From Vibrio rumoiensis (GTDB lineage Bacteria; Pseudomonadota; Gammaproteobacteria; Enterobacterales; Vibrionaceae), in NCBI RefSeq assembly GCF_002218045.2, contig NZ_AP018685.1, positions 1,178,001-1,242,000 of the forward strand: a stretch of DNA of 64,000 bases. Direction: 5' to 3'. The translations under genes and the position numbers were made by a program. Shown piece by piece: positions 1 to 7,572 of the stretch; within the stretch, counting starts at the first letter, position 1; every line of letters begins with the position of its first letter. The notes beneath the pieces were generated by a model. The model did not search any database, was not told the DNA's origin, and worked only from the letters and a program-made list of their open reading frames with translations.

Positions 1-1290
1 ATTGGTCTATTGTTCTTGATGTTTTATAACAGTTGGCAGCTTTCCCTTGTTCTGATTGCGGTTGCACCGGTTGTCGCGATTGCGATTCGTGTGGTATCGA
101 AGCGTTTTCGTCGCATCAGTAAAAACATGCAAGATATGATGGGAAATGTGACGTCATCGGCTGAGCAAATGCTGAAAGGTCATAAAGTCGTATTGAGTTA
201 CGGTGGTCAACACGTTGAGAAAAAGCGTTTTGATGCGGTGAGTAATAAAATGCGTCAACAATCAATGAAAATGGTGTCGGCGCAAGCGGCGGCCAACCCA
301 ATTGTTCAGTTGATTGCCTCAAGTGCACTGGTCGTTGTTTTGTATTTAGCGAGTATTGATTCGATTAAAGAACAATTAACTCCCGGTACTTTCACGGTTA
401 TTTTCTCTGCAATGTTTGCATTAATGAAACCGTTAAAATCGTTAACAAATGTCACCTCTGATTTCCAAAAAGGGATGGCCGCGTGTCAGACTATATTTGG
501 GATTATCGAGCTACCACCTGAAGTTGATACGGGCAGTAAAGAAGTCGATAAAGTAAAAGGTAATCTTACGGTTAAGGATGTTACTTTTACCTATCCAACC
601 AAAGATGCTCCGGCATTACGTAATATTTCGTTTGATGTTGAGGCAGGGAAAACCGTTGCGTTGGTCGGGCGTTCAGGCTCTGGTAAAAGTACCATCGCGA
701 ACCTATTTACTCGTTTCTACGATATTGACTCCGGTGAAATCTTCCTCGATGGCAGTGATATTCGTGAATATACCTTATCGAATTTGCGTACTCACTTTGC
801 ACTCGTTTCTCAAAACGTTCATTTATTTAACGATACTATTGCTAATAATATTGCTTATGCCGCCCAAGGTGATTATAGCTTTGAGCAAATCAAGCGTGCT
901 GCGGACCTAGCTTATGCTTCTGAATTCATTGAGAATATGGATGAAGGCTTCGATACCATGATTGGCGAAAATGGTGTCAATCTATCGGGTGGGCAGCGTC
1001 AGCGTTTGGCCATTGCTCGTGCTTTATTACGTGATGCACCAGTGTTGATTCTTGATGAAGCAACGTCTGCATTGGATACGGAATCAGAGCGTGCGATTCA
1101 AGCGGCATTAGATGAACTGCAAAAGAACAAAACCGTGATCGTGATTGCTCACCGTTTATCGACTATTGAAAATGCCGATGAGATTTTAGTGGTCGATGAA
1201 GGTGAAATTATTGAACGTGGTGATCACGCTTCTTTAATTGCAAAAGATGGTGCTTATGCCCAACTTCACCGTATTCAATTTGGTGAATAA
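1..1290 (+). CDS. msbA: Lipid A export ABC transporter MsbA, 3' part
   Basis: C-terminal part of the fused permease/ATPase that flips core-lipid A across the inner membrane. The reading frame is open from the first base, so the gene starts outside the window and about 150 N-terminal residues are missing. The visible part has the last transmembrane helices, then a complete nucleotide-binding domain: Walker [10 protein letters not shown] near 667-693, signature LSGGQRQR near 988-1011, Walker B VLILDEAT near 1045-1068, and the switch histidine in VIAHR. lpxK follows after 48 bases, and the msbA-lpxK-ycaR-kdsB order is the classic lipid A/KDO cluster. That context separates MsbA from other ABC half-exporters. 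Assignment is firm. Confidence 0.95.
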   Translation: MGLLFLMFYNSWQLSLVLIAVAPVVAIAIRVVSKRFRRISKNMQDMMGNVTSSAEQMLKGHKVVLSYGGQHVEKKRFDAVSNKMRQQSMKMVSAQAAANPIVQLIASSALVVVLYLASIDSIKEQLTPGTFTVIFSAMFALMKPLKSLTNVTSDFQKGMAACQTIFGIIELPPEVDTGSKEVDKVKGNLTVKDVTFTYPTKDAPALRNISFDVEAGKTVALVGRSGSGKSTIANLFTRFYDIDSGEIFLDGSDIREYTLSNLRTHFALVSQNVHLFNDTIANNIAYAAQGDYSFEQIKRAADLAYASEFIENMDEGFDTMIGENGVNLSGGQRQRLAIARALLRDAPVLILDEATSALDTESERAIQAALDELQKNKTVIVIAHRLSTIENADEILVVDEGEIIERGDHASLIAKDGAYAQLHRIQFGE

Positions 1291-1338
1291 TGCGCTTTGG
1301 TATTGTGAATCAGAACGTTAATTCAATAGGGTAGAGTG

Positions 1339-2346
1339 ATGGTTGAGAAAATATGGTTTCACCAGCACCCACTCGGTTGGGTTTTATCTCCAATTTTATG
1401 GCCTTTAAGCCTGCTATTTAAATGGATTAGCGGCAAACGTCGTAACGCCTATGCATCGGGTGAAAAATTAAGTTATCGCGCGCCAGTGCCTATTATCGTC
1501 GTCGGTAATATTACCGCTGGTGGCAATGGTAAAACGCCAGTGGTGATTTGGTTGGTGGAAACCCTACAATCTCTTGGGATGAAGCCAGGGGTGGTTTCTC
1601 GCGGCTATGGCGGTAAAGCGGAACGTTACCCATTAATCGTGGAGCTTAATACACCGAGTGCTCAATCTGGTGATGAACCCGCTTTAATCAAACGTCGAAC
1701 AGGTGCGCCTGTGGCGGTGGCTCCACTAAGAAGTCAAGCGGTTAAAGCATTATTAGATCAAAATGTGGATATCATTATCACTGATGATGGCTTACAGCAC
1801 TACGCACTTGAGCGGGATATCGAATTTGTAGTGATTGATGGTCAACGCCGTTTTGGTAATCAACATTACATTCCGTTTGGTCCACTACGCGAAGGGCTAG
1901 AACGTTTAGATGAAGTGGACTTTTTGATCACTAACGGCGGAACGGCGCAAGGCAATGAAATCGCCATGACGTTAGAGCCTAGTGAAGCGGTGAACTTAAA
2001 AACCGGTGAGAAAATATCAGTACAGCAACTCCCTCAATTAGTGGCATTTGCTGGAATTGGTCATCCGCCTCGTTTTTTCAACACACTAGAATCATTAGGT
2101 GCAGAGGTCGTAAAAACTCAAGCATTCGCCGATCATCAAGCGTTTGAACAATCAGAATTACAACAACTTGCGAGCAAAGGGAAGCATCTTATTATGACGG
2201 AGAAAGATGCCGTTAAATGCTACCTATTTGCCGAAGATAACTGGTGGTACTTACCAGTTTCAGCACAAATATCATCGCAAGATAAACAGAATATTATTAA
2301 AAAAATCACAGAGGTTAAGAGTCAATATGGATCATCGTCTACTTGA
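1339..2346 (+). CDS. lpxK: Tetraacyldisaccharide 4'-kinase LpxK
   Basis: Inner-membrane-associated kinase that adds the 4'-phosphate to the lipid A disaccharide, the sixth step of the Raetz pathway. The N-terminus has a hydrophobic anchor ([16 protein letters not shown]), followed by a P-loop [12 protein letters not shown] near residues 56-67 and the DDGLQH motif near 150, both typical of LpxK. The length of about 335 residues is normal. A GTG at 1336 lies directly before the ATG at 1339. The AGGG at 1327-1330 could serve either, and I chose the ATG. The 3' end overlaps ycaR by 20 bases, indicating translational coupling in the msbA-lpxK-ycaR-kdsB operon. Confidence 0.95.
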   Translation: MVEKIWFHQHPLGWVLSPILWPLSLLFKWISGKRRNAYASGEKLSYRAPVPIIVVGNITAGGNGKTPVVIWLVETLQSLGMKPGVVSRGYGGKAERYPLIVELNTPSAQSGDEPALIKRRTGAPVAVAPLRSQAVKALLDQNVDIIITDDGLQHYALERDIEFVVIDGQRRFGNQHYIPFGPLREGLERLDEVDFLITNGGTAQGNEIAMTLEPSEAVNLKTGEKISVQQLPQLVAFAGIGHPPRFFNTLESLGAEVVKTQAFADHQAFEQSELQQLASKGKHLIMTEKDAVKCYLFAEDNWWYLPVSAQISSQDKQNIIKKITEVKSQYGSSST

Positions 2347-2506
2347 AATTGTGGCTTGCCCAGTATGCAAAGGCAAAGTGGTATTGGATAACGACAAACA
2401 AGAGCTTATTTGTAAGTTTGATCGTTTAGCCTACCCAATCAAAGAAGGCATTCCTGTCATGCTGGCCGTTGAAGCTCGTAAAATGTCGATGGATGAGGGA
2501 CGTTAA
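2327..2506 (+). CDS. ycaR: Trm112/YcaR-type zinc-ribbon-like small protein
   Basis: Protein of 59 residues of the UPF0434/Trm112-like family ([16 protein letters not shown]...). The CPVC pair at the N-terminus and a later cysteine ([20 protein letters not shown]) are the family hallmark. Relatives of this fold often act as small partners of methyltransferases, but the bacterial YcaR role is not established. The start is the ATG at 2327, inside the end of lpxK. A longer in-frame reading upstream exists but would run deep into lpxK. The stop TAA directly touches the kdsB ATG. Position between lpxK and kdsB is conserved in enterobacteria and vibrios. Confidence 0.9.
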   Translation: MDHRLLEIVACPVCKGKVVLDNDKQELICKFDRLAYPIKEGIPVMLAVEARKMSMDEGR

Positions 2507-3256
2507 ATGTCATTCACTGTCGTCATTCCATCGCGTTATCAATCATCTCGCCTACCAGGTAAACCATTAGCGGATATCGCTGGTAAACCGATGGTGCAAT
2601 GGGTGCATCAACAAGCTTTGCAAGCAGGGGCTGAAAGAGTCATTGTTGCAACTGATGATGCTCGAATTGAAGCGGTAGTGAAAAGCTTTGGTGGCGAAGT
2701 GTGTATGACGTCACCAGACCATCAATCGGGCACCGAACGTTTAGCTGAAGTGGTTGAGAAGATGGGTATTGCCGATGATCACATCATTGTGAATGTGCAA
2801 GGTGATGAGCCGTTAATCCCACCGTCTATCATCAAACAGGTGGCGGATAACTTAGCCAACAGCACCGCACCAATGGCAACGCTTGGCGTAAGTATTGATG
2901 AGTCGGAAGAAGTGTTTAATCCTAATGTCGTTAAAGTGGTCACTGATGAACAAGGTTATGCACTTTACTTTAGCCGCGCCTCAATTCCTTGGGATCGCGA
3001 TGCTTGGGCAAGTGATAACAAAACCATCCGCAATCCACTAATGCGTCATATAGGTATTTATGCCTACCGCGCAGGTTTCATCAATACTTATATTAATTGG
3101 CAACCAAGCGCCCTAGAGCAAATTGAATCTTTAGAGCAACTTCGTGTCCTTTGGTACGGCGAAAAAATTCATGTCGCTCTTGCCAAAGAAGCGCCTGCCG
3201 CAGGGGTTGATACGCCAGAAGACTTAGAAATCGTGCGTAAGATATTGGCGAAGTAA
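2507..3256 (+). CDS. kdsB: CMP-KDO synthetase (3-deoxy-manno-octulosonate cytidylyltransferase)
   Basis: Activates KDO with CTP to CMP-KDO, the donor for the inner core of LPS, in the cytoplasm. The 249-residue length is standard. The N-terminal nucleotide-binding signature [17 protein letters not shown], the TDD in IVATDDARI, and NVQGDEPLI near residue 95 are typical of the KdsB/SpsF nucleotidyltransferase fold. The start ATG follows the ycaR stop without a gap, so translation is probably coupled. A strong intrinsic terminator follows at 3282-3320 and ends the msbA operon. Confidence 0.96.
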   Translation: MSFTVVIPSRYQSSRLPGKPLADIAGKPMVQWVHQQALQAGAERVIVATDDARIEAVVKSFGGEVCMTSPDHQSGTERLAEVVEKMGIADDHIIVNVQGDEPLIPPSIIKQVADNLANSTAPMATLGVSIDESEEVFNPNVVKVVTDEQGYALYFSRASIPWDRDAWASDNKTIRNPLMRHIGIYAYRAGFINTYINWQPSALEQIESLEQLRVLWYGEKIHVALAKEAPAAGVDTPEDLEIVRKILAK

Positions 3257-3281
3257 ACGCTCTATAATCAGCATGAAAATG

Positions 3282-3320
3282 AAGCCCAATTCAGTGATGG
3301 ATTGGGCTTTTTGTTTTTTT
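3282..3320 (+). terminator. Intrinsic terminator after kdsB
   Basis: A perfect 9-bp stem (AAGCCCAAT at 3282-3290 with ATTGGGCTT at 3301-3309) with a 10-base loop, followed by a T-rich tract to 3320. It closes the msbA-lpxK-ycaR-kdsB operon. Confidence 0.9.
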
Positions 3321-3333
3321 ACGGTTTACGCTA

Positions 3334-3628
3334 GTGTCATTCTGAACAAGTGAGGCACGAACGTGATTTAGAATCTCCACTCGCTTCTCTCATTGTATAG
3401 AATGATGCCCTAGAGAACTTAATATCTCCCGTCATTCTGAAAAGCGAGGAACGAGCGTAGTTCAGAACCTCCTCCCACCTGTTACTACCTAATGAATATC
3501 GAAACATGGGGGAGTAGTCGTTCGATAAATAAGTTTGATTCCATGACTTAAGTTAGATGTTTAGCTTGTTGAATGGAAAAATGAATGGAATGATAGATGG
3601 AAGGTTAGGTCATTTTTTCGTCTATTAA
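3334..3628. repeat. Dispersed hairpin repeat block, copy A
   Basis: Noncoding stretch. It holds two forward hairpin units (3337-3378 and 3432-3472), each opening with TCATTCTGAA and closing with a TTCAGAAT-like arm then CTCC. A decayed reverse unit lies between them (ending TATAGAATGATG near 3396-3407). A second conserved segment at 3555-3628 (TTTAGCTTGTTGAATGG... to CGTCTATTAA) is closely similar to 58896-58971 before the second accessory island. I saw no open frame of note in it. It sits between the kdsB terminator and the GNAT gene. Confidence 0.75.
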
Positions 3629-3647
3629 ATAGTTAAGTTTTTAGGGG

Positions 3648-4124
3648 ATGTCGGTGTTTGTCAGGAAAATGGAAGAGAAGGATCTTGAATCTGTCAGCGC
3701 AACTTGTATGGCTTCATTTCAGCAGTCCGTTGCAGGCACATTGTCTGAGGAAGGGGTTTCAACCTTTTCTAAAATTGCTGCGACGAATGCTTTTCTTGAA
3801 AGAATGAAGGGCGACAACTTGGTGCTGGTCGCAGAAATTGATGGAAAAGTGGAAGGTGTAATAGAGCTTAAGGAAGGTCGTCATGTTGCCATGCTTTTTA
3901 TTAGCCCAGAATGCCAGAAAAAAGGCATTGGTAAGGCATTGCTTTCATCAGCACTGAACTATGCGAAGGTTGAAACTATCACAGTTAGCGCGTCTCTATC
4001 TTCAGTTCCTGCGTATGAGAAGTACGGATTTAAGTGCAAAGGCGAAGCCGATGAGTCGGCAGGTTTGGTTTATCAGCCGATGGAAATTATCCTTAACAAG
4101 GCAATACACGGGCCAATCTCGTAA
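3648..4124 (+). CDS. GNAT family N-acetyltransferase (accessory)
   Basis: Predicted acetyl-CoA-dependent N-acetyltransferase; substrate unknown. The acetyl-CoA pyrophosphate loop is visible as QKKGIGKALL near residues 97-106, preceded by the beta4 strand VAMLFISPE and followed by the C-terminal AYEKYGFK motif. Full single-domain GNAT length (158 residues). The ATG at 3648 lies immediately after AGGGG (3643-3647). A GTG at 3654, two codons on, has a better 6-base spacing and may be the true start. The gene starts about 20 bases after the dispersed repeat, and its 3' end is overlapped by an attC-like hairpin, which suggests an integron-cassette origin. Confidence 0.8.
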   Translation: MSVFVRKMEEKDLESVSATCMASFQQSVAGTLSEEGVSTFSKIAATNAFLERMKGDNLVLVAEIDGKVEGVIELKEGRHVAMLFISPECQKKGIGKALLSSALNYAKVETITVSASLSSVPAYEKYGFKCKGEADESAGLVYQPMEIILNKAIHGPIS

Positions 4125-4138
4125 TTGCGGTGTTAGGT
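4091..4138 (+). repeat. attC-like imperfect hairpin at the end of the GNAT gene
   Basis: The left arm near 4091-4105 (CCTTAACAAGGCAAT) is nearly the reverse complement of the right arm at 4123-4138, which ends in the perfect core site GTTAGGT (4132-4138, consensus GTTRRRY). The two pairing blocks (TAACA/TGTTA and GCAAT/ATTGC) are split by a short mismatch, as in integron attC sites. The left box CCTTAAC fits RYYYAAC at six of seven positions. It overlaps the last codons of the GNAT gene, which is common for cassettes. No integrase gene is visible in the window. Confidence 0.5.
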
Positions 4139-4183
4139 GAATTGCCAATTAGCAAATCGAATTATTGATAAAAGGTTTTACAT

Positions 4184-4498
4184 ATGACTTCAAAAATTTC
4201 TGGGGGACTAGTACACGAGCTGCCTGTTGATTTGGCCAAAGCGCTAACTGAAAAAGACGTGATTAGCATTTGGGAAGCATTGACGCCGATTGCCCGTAAT
4301 GAATTCATTTGCAGGATTGAAGACGCTAAACAAGAGAAGACTAGAGTAAAACGGATCATTCGAACCGTTGAGGAGCTGCAAGAAGGGAAAAAGCGACCGT
4401 GCTGTTGGGCTGGCTGTATTCATCGCGTGGACAAGAAGCCCAGTAAATGGCAACAAGATGTATTGATAGACAAAAAAAGTCAGCCACAAAATAAATGA
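4184..4498 (+). CDS. YdeI/OmpD-associated (OmdA-like) small protein
   Basis: Protein of 104 residues resembling the bacteriocin-protection YdeI/OmpD-associated family. The core is LTPIARNEFICRIEDAKQEKTRVKRI followed by EELQEGKKRPCCWAGCIHR. The helix pattern 'A-L-T-P-x-A-R-x-E ... A-K-x-x-x-T-R-x-x-R-I' and the C-terminal CCWxGCxHR are recurrent in this family. Function is unknown; the family name reflects a reported link to antimicrobial resistance. A clear ribosome-binding site AAAGG (4171-4175) lies 8 bases before the ATG. Standalone versions of this size are frequent as cassette genes, matching the flanking attC-like scars. No membrane segment is seen. Confidence 0.7.
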   Translation: MTSKISGGLVHELPVDLAKALTEKDVISIWEALTPIARNEFICRIEDAKQEKTRVKRIIRTVEELQEGKKRPCCWAGCIHRVDKKPSKWQQDVLIDKKSQPQNK

Positions 4499-4507
4499 AT
4501 GCAACAG

Positions 4508-4532
4508 ATAACAAACGCACCCAGCCGACGCC
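4508..4532 (+). repeat. Half attC-like scar
   Basis: The stretch TAACAAACGCACCCAGCCGACGCC has the look of the left half of an attC site (TAACAA... followed by GCCGACGCC). No matching right half with a GTTRRRY core is found before the cupin gene. It is best read as a truncated cassette boundary and is weak on its own. Confidence 0.3.
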
Positions 4533-4587
4533 AAAAGCAGCTAATGCTTGTCGCTATATACGTTTTTGACTTTCACGTAATCTTAGG

Positions 4588-4908
4588 ATGAGCACTTTGG
4601 AAATTATAAGAAGCAAAGCATTTACCGCATCACGAGCTTGGGGGGCAAAAGACATTGCCAACATGGATGGTATTACTACTCGTTTACATTGGACCGATCA
4701 ACCTTATAAATGGCATATCAATGACGGTGAAGAAGTGTTTGTCGTTTTAGATGGTATTGTTGAAATGTTATATAAACAGGATGGACAGGAGAGATCGGTA
4801 ACGTTACATTCTGGAGATATTTTTTATGCCTCTGTTGGTACTGAACATGTAGCTCATCCGAATGGTGAGGCGAGAATTTTGGTGATCGAGAAAGAAGGCA
4901 GCGTGTAA
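4588..4908 (+). CDS. Single-domain cupin protein
   Basis: Protein of 106 residues with one small beta-barrel cupin domain. Visible motifs are WHINDGEEVFVVLDGIVEML (cupin motif 1, with His and the two Glu) and HSGDIFYASVGTEHVAHP (motif 2, with the metal His). Such proteins bind a metal and act as sugar, amino acid or dioxygenase-like enzymes or as sensors; nothing here fixes the substrate. The start at ATG 4588 follows TTAGG closely, so the ribosome-binding site is poor. The stop is followed directly by TAACAAGCAGC, another possible cassette scar. It lies between the OmdA-like and PhzF genes in the first accessory island. Confidence 0.7.
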   Translation: MSTLEIIRSKAFTASRAWGAKDIANMDGITTRLHWTDQPYKWHINDGEEVFVVLDGIVEMLYKQDGQERSVTLHSGDIFYASVGTEHVAHPNGEARILVIEKEGSV

Positions 4909-4959
4909 CAAGCAGCTGTATCTTTAATCATTAAACGTGGTAACGATAAAGGAGCATCC

Positions 4960-5769
4960 GTGGATTTAGAAATTTACCAAGTCGATTCATTTACCAGCGA
5001 AGCATTCAAAGGCAATCCAGCTGGTGTTTGTATTAGTGATGCAGGGTTAAGTGAGTCATTAATGTTGTCGATTGCCGAAGAAATGGCAGTATCAGAAACG
5101 GCTTTTTTATCGCTTAATGATATGAGATTAAGATGGTTTACGCCCAAAGCTGAAGTGAAGTTGTGTGGGCATGGTACGTTGGCGGTTGCTCATGTTTTGA
5201 AGCAAAGAGGGCAAGTTAAGGTCGGAGAGTGCGTTCTCTTTGAAACCTTATCGGGAACATTAACGGCGCAGATCAATGAATCGACGATTGAACTGGATTT
5301 TCCGTCCCCTGTTATCTTGTTTGATGTGCCAATCTCATCGGAATTAATCCAACAGTTAGGCATCGTTAAAGATGAAATCGTCTCTTATGGTCACTTCGAT
5401 TCAAAAGTCTTTATTGAAGTGAGTGAAGAAACTTGCTTATTAAACCTTCAACCAAACTTTGATGCTTTAAAGAAAATGAGTGGCCGTGGAGTGTTAGTTA
5501 CGGTCCGCTCAACCAATGATGATTTAGACTTTATTTCGAGATACTTTGCCCCTTGGGTTGGGGTTAATGAAGATCCGGTTACGGGGTCGGCCTATTGCGC
5601 ATTGACCGTCTACTGGGCCGATAAATTGGGCCAAGCCAAATTTAAAGGTTATCAAGCTTCTGCACGCGGTGGGTATGTGGATACCGAGTTATTGCCAAAT
5701 GGTCGAACTAAACTGATTGGTTCAGCCGTGACAGTGGTCAAAGGGACTATGTACGTGCCATCGTTATAA
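4960..5769 (+). CDS. PhzF family isomerase/epimerase
   Basis: Two-domain PhzF-like protein of 269 residues (diaminopimelate epimerase fold). The catalytic glutamate is in AVSETAFL near residue 47, and the second-half loop EDPVTGSAYCAL near residue 208 is diagnostic. Members isomerise small cyclic or amino acid substrates, but most, including this one, have no known substrate. The start is GTG 4960, preceded by AAGGAG at 4949-4954. It ends at a strong terminator at 5800-5836 shared with the convergent cueO gene. It may belong to the accessory island or be older, as no attC-like site follows it. Confidence 0.85.
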   Translation: MDLEIYQVDSFTSEAFKGNPAGVCISDAGLSESLMLSIAEEMAVSETAFLSLNDMRLRWFTPKAEVKLCGHGTLAVAHVLKQRGQVKVGECVLFETLSGTLTAQINESTIELDFPSPVILFDVPISSELIQQLGIVKDEIVSYGHFDSKVFIEVSEETCLLNLQPNFDALKKMSGRGVLVTVRSTNDDLDFISRYFAPWVGVNEDPVTGSAYCALTVYWADKLGQAKFKGYQASARGGYVDTELLPNGRTKLIGSAVTVVKGTMYVPSL

Positions 5770-5799
5770 AGTATCCACCATAGCTATAACAATCATAAG

Positions 5800-5836
5800 A
5801 AGCCTAGCTCATCGTTGAACTAGGCTTTTGATCTTT
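5800..5836. terminator. Terminator between PhzF gene and cueO
   Basis: An 8-bp stem AAGCCTAG (5800-5807)/CTAGGCTT (5820-5827) extended inward by TCA/TGA around a TCGT loop, with a T-rich tail to the right. It ends the PhzF transcript, and the convergent cueO gene ends at 5843. Confidence 0.85.
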
Positions 5837-5842
5837 TGAGGA

Positions 5843-7483
5843 TTAAGAAACCGTAAACTGCATCATCATTCCGGTATCTTCATGTTCTAAAATATGGCAG
5901 TGCGCCATGTAAGGCGTGTCTTTTGAAGCTAAGTGGTTAAACTGAACCAATAGCTCGGTTGTGCCCATTGGGAATACGCTGATGGTATCTTTCCAGCCGC
6001 TTAAATGTTTTGGCGGTGGGTTACCATTAATGGATAGCACTCTAAAGCGGCATCCATGAATGTGGAAGGGGTGCAGCATATGATCTTTGCCTTGGCTTAT
6101 TATCCAGTGTTCTAACTCACCTTGTTTGGCATTGAAATCAATTCGCTGCATATCGAATGGACGACCATTGATGGTGTTGATGTGCAGTAACTCTTTTTTC
6201 GTAAACGTTGATTCTGGTGTGGCCATACCTTTCATATCATGCTTCATGTCCTGATCCATGTGCATGCCGTGTGAACCATTCGAGCCAGACTTACCATGTG
6301 TACTCATCATATCCATACGTTTTGCCATGCCGGACATTCTCGGTTGTCTTGCCATCATGATTTGCATTGCTTGTCTATCTAGCTCTTCTGGCATGCCGAG
6401 TACCACATCACGTTTTACCGTTGCTCTAGATGGTGTGAGTTCGGGAAGTACAGCCATACTGGTTGGTAGTTCGCCTTTACCTTTTTGACGATTAGTTTGT
6501 ACGCTCACTAGTGGGTAAGGTTGATTAAATGGCGCATGCATCATTCCCATTTGTTTGACAGGCAAAGTCACCCAATCAAACGGTTGGTTATCGTGCGTTG
6601 ACACTAAAATGTCGTAGCGTTCACCGGCAGCCATATCCAGTTGTGACATTTTAACCGGTTTATCTAATAGTCCAGCATCTGAGGCGATAACAAAGAACTC
6701 ACGCTCATCAGAAGCAGTTAAGCGATAAGTACGAGCATTAGAACCATTGAGCAGATGGAATCTCACCCAACCTGAATTTACTTCAGCCTGAGGGTAGATA
6801 GCGCCATTGACCAATACTTGAGCACCTGCATAACCCATTGCCACATTAACAATATCTAATAATTCATAATCAAACTCACCATTATCTTTAAAGCGACGGT
6901 CTTGAATGATTAATGGGATTTGGTCGGCACCCCATTCAGATGGAAGGTTGAGTGAATCACTTAATTCGTCTTCAATTAAGATCATGCCGGCAATGCCTTT
7001 AATCACGTACTCAGCCGTGGTGGGATGTTGATGAGGATGGAACCAACAAGTTGCAGCAGGTTGACGAATAGGTAAGGTCACTTGCCATGATTCATTTGGT
7101 TGGATCAGTTGGTGTGGACCGCCATCAAGGTTGCCAGGGATCTCTAAGCCATGCCAATGGATGGTCATTGCGCGATCTAAAGTATTTGTCACTTTGATAT
7201 TGGCATCATGCCCTGATTTCATTTTTAAAACAGGACCAAGAAAAGGGCCGTTAATGCCACACGTTGGGGTTTTGTTCGTTGTTAAAAATTGGCTAAACCC
7301 AGATTGAATCGTTAATTGTGTTTGTATGTTATGAGTATCAATTAATTCAGGAATGGGTAGCTTGGGTAGCTCGGGTTGCTGAGTATCTGGTTGTGTATTA
7401 GAAAAGGCAAATGAAGCATGAGGGATGGAAAAACTTGCCACCCCTGCGGCAGAGCTTAATTTTAAAAATCGACGACGATCCAT
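5843..7483 (-). CDS. cueO: Multicopper oxidase CueO (cuprous oxidase)
   Basis: Periplasmic copper oxidase that detoxifies Cu(I). The N-terminus MDRRRFLKLSSAAGVASFSIP is a twin-arginine signal. Copper ligands are visible as HWHGLE and WFHPHQHP (domain 1), and HPFHIHGCRF and HCHILEHEDTGMM (domain 3), giving the type 1 and trinuclear sites. A methionine/histidine-rich insert runs from about residue 375 to 420 (MMARQPRMSGMAKRMDMM..., then HGMHMDQDMKHDM), as in CueO. The length of 546 is close to E. coli CueO (516). A ribosome-binding site AAGGAG precedes the ATG. The promoter at 7513-7543 has the CueR/MerR-type architecture. No cueR gene is in the window. Confidence 0.92.
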   Translation of the reverse strand: MDRRRFLKLSSAAGVASFSIPHASFAFSNTQPDTQQPELPKLPIPELIDTHNIQTQLTIQSGFSQFLTTNKTPTCGINGPFLGPVLKMKSGHDANIKVTNTLDRAMTIHWHGLEIPGNLDGGPHQLIQPNESWQVTLPIRQPAATCWFHPHQHPTTAEYVIKGIAGMILIEDELSDSLNLPSEWGADQIPLIIQDRRFKDNGEFDYELLDIVNVAMGYAGAQVLVNGAIYPQAEVNSGWVRFHLLNGSNARTYRLTASDEREFFVIASDAGLLDKPVKMSQLDMAAGERYDILVSTHDNQPFDWVTLPVKQMGMMHAPFNQPYPLVSVQTNRQKGKGELPTSMAVLPELTPSRATVKRDVVLGMPEELDRQAMQIMMARQPRMSGMAKRMDMMSTHGKSGSNGSHGMHMDQDMKHDMKGMATPESTFTKKELLHINTINGRPFDMQRIDFNAKQGELEHWIISQGKDHMLHPFHIHGCRFRVLSINGNPPPKHLSGWKDTISVFPMGTTELLVQFNHLASKDTPYMAHCHILEHEDTGMMMQFTVS

Positions 7484-7512
7484 GATTTTCTCCTTATAGA
7501 ACAGTTATCGAT

Positions 7513-7543
7513 AACATAAAGGTTCCAGTAAGGGGAGAGTCAA
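7513..7543 (-). promoter_or_regulatory. CueR-type promoter of cueO
   Basis: On the minus strand a consensus-like -35 TTGACT (7543-7538) is followed by exactly 19 bases and a -10 TATGTT (7518-7513). The 19-bp spacer is the hallmark of MerR-family activated promoters. It contains CTCCCCTTACTGGAACC, which resembles the CueR operator core (CCTT-CTGGAA). The promoter lies about 30 bases before the cueO start. Confidence 0.75.
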
Positions 7544-7572
7544 CTTATTTGATGTTGATATGTTCGTCGTGT

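Noticed and set aside
3604..3638. Two GTTRRRY core matches (GTTAGGT and GTTAAGT) before the GNAT gene
   Set aside because: The motif is expected about once per kilobase per strand, and no pairing arm is visible here, so they were not called attC sites.
6258..6488. Opposite-strand open frame inside cueO
   Set aside because: It is a shadow of the Met-rich part of the real gene, with no start signal of its own.
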